Shown here: piece after piece, positions 1 to 7,701 of the stretch
Position numbering within the stretch: position 1 is the first letter of the stretch
Layout: every line of letters begins with the position of its first letter
From: Bog-473 sp035947875
GTDB lineage: Bacteria > Actinomycetota > Acidimicrobiia > Acidimicrobiales > RAAP-2
Length of the DNA: 20,004 bases
Direction of reading: 5' to 3'
Assembly: GCA_035947875.1 (NCBI GenBank)
Contig: DASZJQ010000204.1
Location: 1-20,004, forward strand
Program-made: the position numbers and the translations under genes
The notes under the pieces: generated by a model
What the model was told of the DNA's origin: nothing
The model's database searches: none
The model's input: the letters and a program-made list of their open reading frames with translations, nothing else

Positions 1-1
1 C

Positions 2-664
2 TGGGTGCGCACGATCGGACCTGCCCTCAGGGACGGTCTGGAGCAGGGACTCCTCTCCTCGGGCTTACCGGCGGACAAGCGGGACGAGATACGGGATCGC
101 GTGACCACAAGTCTCTCGGAGGCTCTGGCCGAGGTCCGGGACCAGCAGCGGGTCATAGAGAAGACGTCGAAGCGGAAGCCGAAGCCGCGTTCCGAGGCGA
201 GCGGGATGGACTACGCCGCAACCATGGGGGCTCTCGTCGAGGCGGCGAGCGGTCTTGAGGGGCGGGACCCGGTCAAGGTGGAGATCGTGTCGCCCGCGCT
301 CGGTGCCGATCCCGGTCAATCGCCCTCCTCCCTTCTGGCTGGTGCCTTCCTGTTCCATTTCGGGGGCTTCATCGACATCGAGTTCCGCAAGAGCGACTTC
401 GCACTCGGCTACCGCAACATGACCTACTGGTTGGAGAACTGCCTGGCGGCGCATCTCCCCGGCGTGGATCTGGGGCCGGCATTGTCGGCCGTGAGCCGGG
501 CCTACGACGAGCTGGGGTGGGACGGCATCCGGCTCGGGGGCGCCACACTGAACTCCCTGCGCCTCGGTGAGAAGTTGCGGCTGCTCCGGCTGGGTGGTCA
601 CGTGGCGCACATCGTGGAGCACGACGTACTGAGCGGCGGGGTCGGCGAAGCACCCCCGCCGTGA
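2..664 (+). CDS. Patatin-like phospholipase, C-terminal part (partial at window edge)
   Basis: The reading frame is open to the left edge, so the gene probably starts outside the window. A GTG at position 5 is available, but nothing before it can be inspected for a ribosome site. The visible 219 residues contain a lysine/arginine-rich charged stretch (about 50-64) and then a segment around residues 110-140 with HFGGFIDIEFRKSDFALGY. From memory, this resembles the conserved C-terminal region of large bacterial patatin-like proteins (a GGF..xxFRxxDFxLGRxN pattern). The catalytic GxSxG/Asp part would lie upstream and is not visible, so lipase activity cannot be confirmed here. The stop codon lies 18 bases before the cyclase gene, which suggests co-transcription. 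The alternative is an unrelated hypothetical protein. The family call rests on one motif region. Confidence 0.55.
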   Translation, partial: WVRTIGPALRDGLEQGLLSSGLPADKRDEIRDRVTTSLSEALAEVRDQQRVIEKTSKRKPKPRSEASGMDYAATMGALVEAASGLEGRDPVKVEIVSPALGADPGQSPSSLLAGAFLFHFGGFIDIEFRKSDFALGYRNMTYWLENCLAAHLPGVDLGPALSAVSRAYDELGWDGIRLGGATLNSLRLGEKLRLLRLGGHVAHIVEHDVLSGGVGEAPPP

Positions 665-682
665 AACCTGGGGCGCTCTGAC

Positions 683-3600
683 GTGGCGGAAGAATCGGTG
701 AGTGCGCCTGATGGGGAGCGCCGACTCCTCCTCCTCCTCTTCAGTGATCTGGTCGGCTCGACTCAGCTGAGCCAGATGATCGACCCCGAGGACTACGCCG
801 ACCTGCTTCTCGAGTACCAAAAGGTCAGCCGTCGGATCGTGTTGACCAATGGAGGCGGTATTGCCAACTATCCCGGTGACGGGATTCTGGCCCAGTTCGG
901 TTACCCGATTGCCCACGAAGACGATGCCGACCGGTCCGTGCAGACAGGACTCGACATCTGCCGGGCAGTGGATCTGATCAACAAGCGCAGTTCGTCGCAC
1001 CTGCCGATGCCCATTGCCGTGCGGGTGGGCATCCATGCCGGACTCACGGTCATCGTGAACCTCCAGGACGAAGAGCGGCGCGACCTGGCGTTGTTCGGCG
1101 ACGCACCCAACATCGCCTCGCGGGTGCAAAGTGCCGCCCAGGCCGGGCAGGTTCTCGTCTCGGACGAGGTGATCGGCCTTTTGCGCCAAGAGGTGAACAT
1201 CACCGAGTTCGGATCGCCCGAAATGAAGGGCGTGGATCGGCCGATTCGACTTCATCTGGTGGTCGGTGCACCGGCGACCCGCACCCGCGAAGTCAGGTCG
1301 CCGCTCATAGGCCGCGAGGCCGAGCTGACCGCCTTGCGGACACTCTGGGCGGAAGCCCGTCGGGGGAGAGGAGGCGGCGCCGTCATCGTCGGCTCTCCCG
1401 GAATCGGCAAGTCCCGCCTTTTGACCGAGCTGTCGCGAGACGTGTCGCCGCGGTCGTGGGTGGATCTCAACGCGTCCGAGATGGGATCGGACAGCGCCTT
1501 TGCGGGCCTCGTCCAGCTGCTCAACCGCACGCTCTCACCGACCCCGTCGCCCGAGGCCCTCGGGCGAGCGGAGGCACTACGCGACTTCCTGTCGAATCAC
1601 CCGAACCCAGACATCGCCGTGGAGCCTCTCCTGGGCCTGGTGCTCGGCGATGCACCGCCGACCTTGCAGAGTTCCGAGAACGCCTACCACGCCATCATGG
1701 AGCTCGCCCTGCACGTTGTCCTTGCGGCCACAGCCGAGATGGGACACGCCGTGGTGGCAATCGAGGACTTCCATTGGCTCGACCCGTCGTCCCAGGCCTT
1801 TGTCGACCGGCTGGTCGGCGCGGCGGAGAGCATGTTCCTCCTGGTGGTGATCACATCGAGACCAGAAGGCATTGACCGGACACTTGACGGCAGCGTCAAC
1901 TCGGCGCCGGTGATCTCGTTGGAAGCGATGTCCACCGATGAGATCACCGAGGTGGTCCGCAGCAACGCTGGCCCGGGGCTCGAGCCCTCCGCTTTTGTGG
2001 CCATCGCCGAGCGGGCCGAGGGCATCCCCCTCTTTGCCGAGGTGTTGGCCCGCAACTCCGACATCAGATCGGCCGACAACCTTCCCGTGCTGCTCCGAGC
2101 CGCCCTCCTGGCCCGTCTTGACCGGGCACCTGGTCGCCGATCGGTGGCCCAACTCGCTGCCGTCATCGGGACCCGAGTGGAGTGGGAACTCATCAGGGTG
2201 GCGACCGCGTCGACCCTCGAAAGCACCGAAACCGCGCTCGACGACCTGACCCAGTGTGGTGTGCTGGCTCCGGGGTCGAGGGAGGGTGAGCATCGCTTCC
2301 GCCACGCCTTGGTTCGCGACGCGGTCGACTCGTCACTCCTCCGTCGTGATCGGCAACGCCTGCACCTGCAAGTGGCCCGGGCGCTCGAGGCCATCGGGAT
2401 CGATGCCGATCATCCACCGGAATTGCTCGCCTACCACCTGGCGCAGGGAGGGGAGTCGGCGCAAGCCGCCGAACAATACGCCGACGCTGCCCTCGACGCG
2501 GCGCGTCGAGGTGCCTATAAGGAGAGCAAGCACCTCAGCGAGATCGGACTCGGGCTCGTGCGGGACCAGCCCGAGTCTTCCGCACTCGCGCCGATCGAAC
2601 TCGACCTGACCATGATGTTGGGCAACGCCATCAATGTGGTGGACGGCTTCGGCGCACCCGGGCTGCATGCCTTGTGGAAGCGCGCCGAAGAGCTGTGTGT
2701 GGCCACCCACAACACGGCCGAGCAGTCTTCGGCCATGAACGGGCAGGCCGTGGCCTCGATGTTCGCCGGCGACGCGCGAACGGCCGTGGCCGAAGCGAGG
2801 CGGATCATCTCGTTCGGGCAGCGCCGCGAGGACCGCCACGCCCTCGTACGCGGCTATTCCACCCTGGCTCTGCAGTCGATCTTCCTAGGCGACATCGACG
2901 TGATCCTCGACAGCGCGCTGGCCGTCCTGCAGCGCTACAGACCCTCAGACTTTTTCGACTTGACCTACGGTTTCGGAACCGACCACGGCGTCATCGCCCA
3001 CTGCGCCGCCGCGGCCGCCGCGACGTACGCCGGGCAGGGCTCCCTGGTCCGCCAGCACATCGACGACGCGATTAGCTTGTCCCGAACGCTGCATAGTCCG
3101 ACCAGCCTGTGCCTGGCTCTGGCCAGTTCCGGGCTCGCGGAGATCCTGTGGGACGCGCTCGGAGCCAGCCGGGGCCATCTCGAAGAGGCGGTTGCGCTGG
3201 CCCGTACCCACGACCTCAGTTACTTCGAGAACCTGTCCGGGCTGTTCCTGGCCGCCGTGGATGCGCTGGAGGGAAGGCCCGAGGCCGCGGCACGGGCCCA
3301 ATTCGCGGTGACGGCCCTCATCTCGGGCGGCAGCAGCCTCGCCGCCTCAGTCGGCTGGTGGCTCACGGCGCTCACGCAGGAACTGGCGGGCGAGGTCGCG
3401 AGCGCCGTCGGGACCGCCGAGTTGGCCCTGACCGAGACCGTGGCCAGCGGGGAGCACGCTTTCGACCCCGAACTGCATCGCATCTCCATTCGGGGCCGGT
3501 CACAGCTGGACCAGCTCTCGTCAGATGACGCAGTGCGGCTGTCCGTGGGAGTGGCCGAGGAAGCCCTGGCCCGAGGGGCGCCGCTTCTGGCGCAGCGCGT

Positions 3601-3694
3601 CTTGCAGGACCGATCGGACAAGGAGCAGGCCGACCCCCGCTGCAGCGCGTTGCTCAGTCAGCTTCATCCGATGATCGAACCTTTGGTCCTTTAG
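683..3694 (+). CDS. Class III nucleotidyl cyclase fused to STAND/AAA-type ATPase and helical repeats
   Basis: This 1003-residue protein begins with a class III adenylate/guanylate cyclase domain (about residues 14-195). The catalytic set looks complete: metal aspartates D22 (FSDLVGST) and D66 (YPGDG), adenine-selecting D140 and K182 (EMKG), and transition-state N143 and R147 (NIASR). An ATPase follows, starting at the SPLIGREAEL element (about 206-215), with Walker A GSPGIGKS at 237-244 and Walker B AVVAIEDFHWLD at about 356-367. Residues from about 550 to the end are alanine-rich helical repeats of TPR type. No C-terminal LuxR helix-turn-helix is present, so it is unlikely to be a DNA-binding MalT/LAL-type activator. 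No membrane segment is seen, so a cytoplasmic sensor making a cyclic nucleotide (cAMP likely) is inferred. The GTG start has only a weak GGGG upstream. The gene sits between the phospholipase-like gene and the deoxyribosyltransferase gene. Confidence 0.9.
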   Translation: MAEESVSAPDGERRLLLLLFSDLVGSTQLSQMIDPEDYADLLLEYQKVSRRIVLTNGGGIANYPGDGILAQFGYPIAHEDDADRSVQTGLDICRAVDLINKRSSSHLPMPIAVRVGIHAGLTVIVNLQDEERRDLALFGDAPNIASRVQSAAQAGQVLVSDEVIGLLRQEVNITEFGSPEMKGVDRPIRLHLVVGAPATRTREVRSPLIGREAELTALRTLWAEARRGRGGGAVIVGSPGIGKSRLLTELSRDVSPRSWVDLNASEMGSDSAFAGLVQLLNRTLSPTPSPEALGRAEALRDFLSNHPNPDIAVEPLLGLVLGDAPPTLQSSENAYHAIMELALHVVLAATAEMGHAVVAIEDFHWLDPSSQAFVDRLVGAAESMFLLVVITSRPEGIDRTLDGSVNSAPVISLEAMSTDEITEVVRSNAGPGLEPSAFVAIAERAEGIPLFAEVLARNSDIRSADNLPVLLRAALLARLDRAPGRRSVAQLAAVIGTRVEWELIRVATASTLESTETALDDLTQCGVLAPGSREGEHRFRHALVRDAVDSSLLRRDRQRLHLQVARALEAIGIDADHPPELLAYHLAQGGESAQAAEQYADAALDAARRGAYKESKHLSEIGLGLVRDQPESSALAPIELDLTMMLGNAINVVDGFGAPGLHALWKRAEELCVATHNTAEQSSAMNGQAVASMFAGDARTAVAEARRIISFGQRREDRHALVRGYSTLALQSIFLGDIDVILDSALAVLQRYRPSDFFDLTYGFGTDHGVIAHCAAAAAATYAGQGSLVRQHIDDAISLSRTLHSPTSLCLALASSGLAEILWDALGASRGHLEEAVALARTHDLSYFENLSGLFLAAVDALEGRPEAAARAQFAVTALISGGSSLAASVGWWLTALTQELAGEVASAVGTAELALTETVASGEHAFDPELHRISIRGRSQLDQLSSDDAVRLSVGVAEEALARGAPLLAQRVLQDRSDKEQADPRCSALLSQLHPMIEPLVL

Positions 3695-3738
3695 CGTCAC
3701 CACTACAGACCCTCTGGTCTAGAAAGAAGGGGATCCAC

Positions 3739-4485
3739 ATGGCAACTCCCAAAGGTCAAGCGGCCAGAACGAGAAAGAAGAAGATCTTCCTCTCTGGACC
3801 GATGAACTCCACCTCCGACATCAACGGCCAGGTGGCCATTTCGTCGGTGCTGAAACCGAGGTTCAATGTGTACCTGGCGCCGAAAGACGGCGTGGAGATT
3901 CGCACCCTTATCGACCTGCTCGCCAACCCGAAGGTGCTCTCCCCGCTGTTCCTCCGCGCCGCTCTGCTGGTCCAGCAGATCGGATGGGCGCACGAGATCT
4001 ATCAGCTCCTCAGCTGTGACGCGCTCGTATTGAACATGGACGGTCGGGTCCCCGATGAGGGTGCCGTGGTCGAGGCCGCCACCTCGTACACGGCCGGAAA
4101 GCCCGTCGTCATCTACAAGGACACCGTGGTCACATTCTGGGATTTTTTCGACAACCCGATGGTGGCGGCGCTGGACAGCACCTGGCAGGTCATCACCGAT
4201 CTCCGCAAGCTCCCGGGAGCGCTCACGGCTGCGTTGGCCAACGCTCCCGCGACGAAAGGCTTCGTGTATGCACCCCCGCCCAATATTCAGGAGGCCTACG
4301 ACTTCGGTGCGTATGTCTCGGCGAATCTCAGGCCTCTGATGGCAGCACTTAAAGCTGCGGCCAAGGATCTTCCGGATGCATTGCGAGGACTGGAGCCAGA
4401 CATGGGATCAATGCAGTCTTTCGCGGAGGCGCTCATCGCCGGAACGAAAGCGCGTACCGCCGCCAGGAGAGCATTCGGCAGTTAG
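3739..4485 (+). CDS. Nucleoside 2-deoxyribosyltransferase-family protein
   Basis: The protein has 248 residues, and its ATG is preceded by GAAGGGG at a good distance. The basic N-terminus leads into IFLSGPM (about 16-22), the first-strand motif of the nucleoside 2-deoxyribosyltransferase fold. CDALVLNMDGRVPDEG then VVEAATSYTAGKPVVIYKD (about 94-130) match the family's Asp/Glu active-site region; the Glu in VVEAA is the expected nucleophile. A DNPMVAALDSTW segment is also typical. Known members cleave or exchange the base-deoxyribose bond of nucleosides, and the same fold is found in other nucleotide hydrolases. Residues after about 170 are an alanine-rich helical tail that I do not recognise. 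The gene lies 44 bases after the cyclase-ATPase in the same direction and may be part of its operon. Substrate and activity are inferred. Confidence 0.8.
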   Translation: MATPKGQAARTRKKKIFLSGPMNSTSDINGQVAISSVLKPRFNVYLAPKDGVEIRTLIDLLANPKVLSPLFLRAALLVQQIGWAHEIYQLLSCDALVLNMDGRVPDEGAVVEAATSYTAGKPVVIYKDTVVTFWDFFDNPMVAALDSTWQVITDLRKLPGALTAALANAPATKGFVYAPPPNIQEAYDFGAYVSANLRPLMAALKAAAKDLPDALRGLEPDMGSMQSFAEALIAGTKARTAARRAFGS

Positions 4486-4492
4486 GCGCTCT

Positions 4493-4514
4493 CACGATGA
4501 AGGCACTCATCGTG
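4493..4514. terminator. Hairpin between convergent genes
   Basis: CACGATGA and TCATCGTG form a perfect 8-bp stem around a 6-base loop. It lies between the stops of the deoxyribosyltransferase gene (+) and tetR (-). There is no strong T-run on either side, so it is a candidate bidirectional terminator rather than a textbook one. Confidence 0.5.
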
Positions 4515-4541
4515 CCGGAATGCGGTCGAGGCGTTCCTCGC

Positions 4542-5180
4542 CTACCGGGGCGGCTGCGGTGGCCGAAGACCGTCGAGGATCAGGACGAGCAGTCGTTCGC
4601 TCTGGTCCTCGGTGAGCGTGGCGCTCATGCACATGGATCCGAGCAGCTGCATGAGATCGGGAGCGTCGAGATCCCGGCGCACGACGCCGGCGGCTTGGGC
4701 CCGGTCGAGCACGATGCTCAGCGCGCCCACGATCCGCTCGCGTGACGCGACGCGGAGCTCGGGCGCCTTCTCGAATGCCTCGTGGAGCTCGGTCAAGAAA
4801 TTGCGCTTGGTGCTGGCGTAGTCCACGAACGCCTCGAGCCAGCTCACCATGGCCGCCCACGGGTCCATGGTGTCGACGACCTCGTGCGCGGTGGCGACGA
4901 GGCCATCGACATCGGTCTTGTATACGGCCTCGACGACGTTGATGCGTTTGGGGAAGTGGCGGTAGAGGGTGCCGATACCGACGCCGGCTTCCTTGGCGAT
5001 GGCGTCCATGGACGCCTCACCGCCCTGGTCGTTGAACACATGGCGGGCGGCCGCAACCAGGCGCTCCTCATTGCGGCGGGCGTCGGCCCGCATCGGGCGT
5101 GCCGCATCGGCATCGAGGACGGCCCCGTCAGCGTCGACGTCATCGGCGACGATCGTCGTGGAGATCTGCCGTTCCGTCAT
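4542..5180 (-). CDS. TetR-family transcriptional repressor
   Basis: The 212-residue protein has an N-terminal TetR DNA-binding domain. The helix-turn-helix lies around residues 56-80, with SMDAIAKEAGVGIGTLYRHF, and is followed by an all-helical ligand/dimer domain. The frame can be extended to a TTG at 5219, but that would overlap the -35 of the divergent pump. The ATG at 5180 has a GGGAGGGA upstream and is preferred. A start at M30 (MRADARRNEERL) is also possible, because residues 1-30 are acidic and poorly conserved in style. The gene is divergent from a DHA2 efflux gene, and the pump promoter contains paired inverted repeats, so it most likely represses the pump and perhaps itself. The inducer is unknown. 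Confidence 0.92.
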   Translation of the reverse strand: MTERQISTTIVADDVDADGAVLDADAARPMRADARRNEERLVAAARHVFNDQGGEASMDAIAKEAGVGIGTLYRHFPKRINVVEAVYKTDVDGLVATAHEVVDTMDPWAAMVSWLEAFVDYASTKRNFLTELHEAFEKAPELRVASRERIVGALSIVLDRAQAAGVVRRDLDAPDLMQLLGSMCMSATLTEDQSERLLVLILDGLRPPQPPR

Positions 5181-5213
5181 CTTCCGATGTTCCCTCCCGA
5201 TCCGAGGCTGGAT

Positions 5214-5242
5214 TTGCAAAGCGGAGGATCCCTCCGTATACT
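5214..5242 (+). promoter_or_regulatory. Sigma-70-type promoter of the efflux gene
   Basis: TTGCAA at 5214-5219 and TATACT at 5237-5242 are separated by exactly 17 bases. They lie 50 bases upstream of the MFS start codon and are oriented toward it. The expected transcription start is near 5249. Confidence 0.7.
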
Positions 5243-5260
5243 AACCGGAGGAAGCTTCCG
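5222..5260. promoter_or_regulatory. Two tandem inverted-repeat operators, probably for TetR
   Basis: Site 1 (5222-5236) has 6-bp arms CGGAGG/CCTCCG around ATC and fills most of the spacer between -35 and -10. Site 2 (5246-5260) is CGGAGG, AAG, CTTCCG, one mismatch from a perfect repeat, with the 10-bp palindrome GGAAGCTTCC inside it. It covers the expected transcription start. The two centres are 24 bp apart, just over two helical turns, so two TetR dimers could bind on similar faces. Binding would block the pump promoter directly. Assignment to the adjacent TetR is inferred from position. Confidence 0.72.
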
Positions 5261-5291
5261 CTTACTTACACGATACCAGCGGAAAGGTCGG

Positions 5292-6908
5292 ATGCCAATG
5301 TCCACCACCTCAATTGTACGGTCGCGCCCGCCCGCGGCCAGCCGTTCCCAGCAAGGCGACCCTGGCACCCTCCGGGGCCGCTTGAGCAGGCCCTCGGTGT
5401 TCCTCTTCGTCATCCTGACCTCCCAGCTCATGGTGGTGCTGGACACGACCATCGTCAACGTGGCGCTGCCCCACATCGAGGGCGGGCTCCACTTCTCGGG
5501 GTCGGGGCTGTCCTGGGTACTGAACGCCTATCTCCTCACCTTTGGCGGCCTGCTCCTGCTCGGGGCGCGCTGCGGTGACCTGCTCGGCCGACGGCGCACC
5601 TTCCTGACCGGCATCGCCATCTTCTCCCTGAGCTCCCTGCTGGGCGGGTTCGCCGTGACCGGCTGGATGCTGCTGTCCGCCCGTGCCTTCCAGGGCGTGG
5701 GCGCTGCGCTGGCCGCCCCCTCATCGCTGGCGTTGCTGACCACCGTGTTCGCCGAGGGGTCGCAGCGCGTCCGGGCCATCGGGCTGTTCACCACGGTGTC
5801 GGCGGCGGGCGGGGCTATCGGCCTCGTGGCCGGGGGGATCCTGACCGAGCTGGTCTCGTGGCGCTGGGTGATGTTCGTCAACGTCCCGATCGGCCTGGTG
5901 GTGTGGCTGGTGGGCCGGGTGGTCCTGGTCGAGACGGAGCGAAGGAACGGCCACTTCGACGTGGCCGGCGCCCTGACGTCCACGTTGGGCATGGGCAGCC
6001 TCGTCCTGGGGCTGGTCGAAGCGAGCACCAAGGGGTGGACCAGCATGACGACGGTGGCGTCGCTGGTGGTGGGGGTGGCCCTGCTGGGAGCGTTCGTGCA
6101 GATCGAGCGGCGCGCCCAGGAGCCGATCCTCCCGTTGCGGCTGTTCAACAGCGCGACGCGGACGGTGGCCAATGTGTCCCGCGGCCTCGTCTACGCCGGC
6201 ATGTTCGGGATGTTCTTCTTCGCCGGGCAATTCCTCCAGGACGTGCAGGGCTACTCGCCGCTGCGGGCCGGCCTGGCCTTTCTCCCGGTGCCCTTCTCGG
6301 TCTTCGTGTCGTCGCAACTGGTCAGCAAGGTCCTGGCCTCCCGGTTCCGGCCCAAGGTCCTGATGCTGACGGGCATCACCACCGTCTTGGTCAGCCTGGT
6401 CCTCTCGAGCCAGCTGCACGCCGGGTTCTCGTACGGGCAACTCCTGGTGGCCCTGGTGTTGCTCGGCGTGGGCTCGGGCATCTCGCTGGTGTCGCTCACC
6501 ACGGCCTCGCTGGCCGGCGTGGAGCCGGATGACGCCGGGGCGGCCTCCGGGCTGGTCAACGTCATGCAGCAGGTCGGGGCGGCGCTCGGACTGGCCGTCC
6601 TGGTGGGGGTGCTGGGTGCCGTGGCCGGGCACTCCCAGTTGTCCTCCTCGAGCGGCGCGGGCGTGGCGACCCACACCCTCGTCCACGGCCTCGACGTCAC
6701 GTTCGCCGTTGCGGCGCTGTTCGCCGTGGCGGCCTTCGGCCTGGTGGCGGCGCTCGTCCGCCTGCCGGCAACCGAGCCTGCGGCGGCCAGGGTCGTCGCG
6801 GAAGGAGAAGCGGAAGCGGAGGCGGGGGAGGACGGGTTCGAGGTGGAGGCAGCCGAGGCCTGCACGGGCGACTGCTTCGAGTGGGCGGACCCTGACCTCG
6901 TGGCCTGA
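5292..6908 (+). CDS. DHA2-family (EmrB/QacA-like) MFS drug efflux transporter
   Basis: This is a 538-residue integral membrane protein with the 14-TM DHA2 pattern. LDTTIVNVALP (about 50-60) in TM1 is the DHA2 motif D1, GARCGDLLGRRR (about 91-102) is MFS motif A, and a glycine-rich motif C-like stretch (GGAIGLVAGGILTE) follows in TM5. It should export hydrophobic or cationic drugs in exchange for protons. The open frame extends about 500 bases further upstream through the antisense of tetR, but the promoter at 5214-5242 rules that out. ATGs at 5292 and 5298 both fit the GGAAAGG ribosome site at 5281-5287. The tail after the last helix is unusual: about 35 residues rich in Glu/Ala, with a CTGDC pair near the end. 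Confidence 0.93.
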   Translation: MPMSTTSIVRSRPPAASRSQQGDPGTLRGRLSRPSVFLFVILTSQLMVVLDTTIVNVALPHIEGGLHFSGSGLSWVLNAYLLTFGGLLLLGARCGDLLGRRRTFLTGIAIFSLSSLLGGFAVTGWMLLSARAFQGVGAALAAPSSLALLTTVFAEGSQRVRAIGLFTTVSAAGGAIGLVAGGILTELVSWRWVMFVNVPIGLVVWLVGRVVLVETERRNGHFDVAGALTSTLGMGSLVLGLVEASTKGWTSMTTVASLVVGVALLGAFVQIERRAQEPILPLRLFNSATRTVANVSRGLVYAGMFGMFFFAGQFLQDVQGYSPLRAGLAFLPVPFSVFVSSQLVSKVLASRFRPKVLMLTGITTVLVSLVLSSQLHAGFSYGQLLVALVLLGVGSGISLVSLTTASLAGVEPDDAGAASGLVNVMQQVGAALGLAVLVGVLGAVAGHSQLSSSSGAGVATHTLVHGLDVTFAVAALFAVAAFGLVAALVRLPATEPAAARVVAEGEAEAEAGEDGFEVEAAEACTGDCFEWADPDLVA

Positions 6909-7118
6909 CCCGCAGTGGCGGGCCACAGGTCCTCACCAGGGGAGGTCACGGGTGCGCCATGAACCCGATCGGAGCCGAGGACCCTGAGCCGAGGGCCAAG
7001 TGTGCGGGCGCCCGGTGTCGAATTGTCGATTGGGCGTTCGTAGTCACGGTAGAGGGTCAACCAATCCGGCCCTCTGAGAATGGCCACAGGGCCGTTCGTG
7101 ACAGGAAGGACGAACATC

Positions 7119-7655
7119 ATGGGAAAGATTGTCGCAGTGGAGTACGTCTCCTTGGACGGAGTCATGGAGGAACCGGCGTGGAGTGGGCCCTATTTCAACG
7201 AGGAGCTCCAGCGTTTCCAGTACGAGAACCTCTTCGGGAGCGATGCCCTGCTCCTCGGTCGTGTGACCTACGAGGGATTCAAGTCGGCCTGGCCGGCCAT
7301 GAGTGATGAGGCGGGCTTCGCTGACCGCATGAACGGGTTGCCAAAGTACGTCGCCACGACGACCCTGGTCGAGCCGGAGTGGAACGCATCCTTCATCGAG
7401 GGCGACGTCGCCCCGGCGGTGGCTCGCCTGAAGAGCGGAGACGACACGTTGCTGATCAACGGAAGCGCGCAGTTGGTCAACTATCTCGGCCGCCATGGGC
7501 TGATCGACGAATACCGCCTCATGATCTACCCCGTTCTGGTGGGCGCAGGGAAGCACCTCTTCGACCACAGTGGACCGGTGGGCGCGCTCACCCTCAAGGA
7601 CAGTCGGTCGACCGAGAGTGGTGTCGCCATCTTGACCTACGTCCCGGTGGTATGA
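7119..7655 (+). CDS. RibD C-terminal/dihydrofolate reductase-like protein (YyaP-type)
   Basis: The 178-residue, single-domain protein has the RibD-C/DHFR-like layout: VEYVSLDGVMEEP at the N-terminus, a DALLLGRVTYEGF motif at about 42-54, the NADPH-site element LINGSAQLV (about 112-120), and a C-terminal DEYRLMIYPVLVGAGKHLF (about 130-148). Members are assumed to be NAD(P)H-dependent reductases, but most solitary ones have no known substrate. The ATG at 7119 has AGGAAGGA 8 bases upstream. An earlier in-frame ATG at 7080 lacks such a site. The 210 bases before the gene, after the MFS stop, show no clear promoter. The hydrolase gene follows 46 bases downstream. Confidence 0.88.
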   Translation: MGKIVAVEYVSLDGVMEEPAWSGPYFNEELQRFQYENLFGSDALLLGRVTYEGFKSAWPAMSDEAGFADRMNGLPKYVATTTLVEPEWNASFIEGDVAPAVARLKSGDDTLLINGSAQLVNYLGRHGLIDEYRLMIYPVLVGAGKHLFDHSGPVGALTLKDSRSTESGVAILTYVPVV

Positions 7656-7701
7656 CCCAGCGGGACGTGACGGTGCTGGGCCGGGGAACCATGATGGTCC
7701 G

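Noticed and set aside
65..1255. Open frame of about 396 codons on the - strand
   Set aside because: It overlaps the phospholipase-like and cyclase genes antisense; the cyclase catalytic motifs lie on the + strand.
683..3694. Naming the cyclase a Pycsar cyclase
   Set aside because: Pycsar cyclases are short stand-alone proteins with a dedicated effector. This is a multidomain cyclase-ATPase of a kind common in actinobacteria, so only a looser signalling hypothesis is justified.
3707..3720. AGACC-CTCT-GGTCT inverted repeat between the cyclase and deoxyribosyltransferase genes
   Set aside because: The 5-bp stem is too weak and lacks a T-run; it does not support a terminator that would split the possible operon.
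4782..5291. N-terminal extension of the MFS gene
   Set aside because: The frame is open, but it crosses tetR antisense and lies upstream of the promoter at 5214-5242. The DHA2 N-terminus begins shortly after 5292.
5721..6926. Open frame of about 400 codons on the - strand
   Set aside because: It is antisense to the MFS pump, has shadow-type composition and shows no domain.
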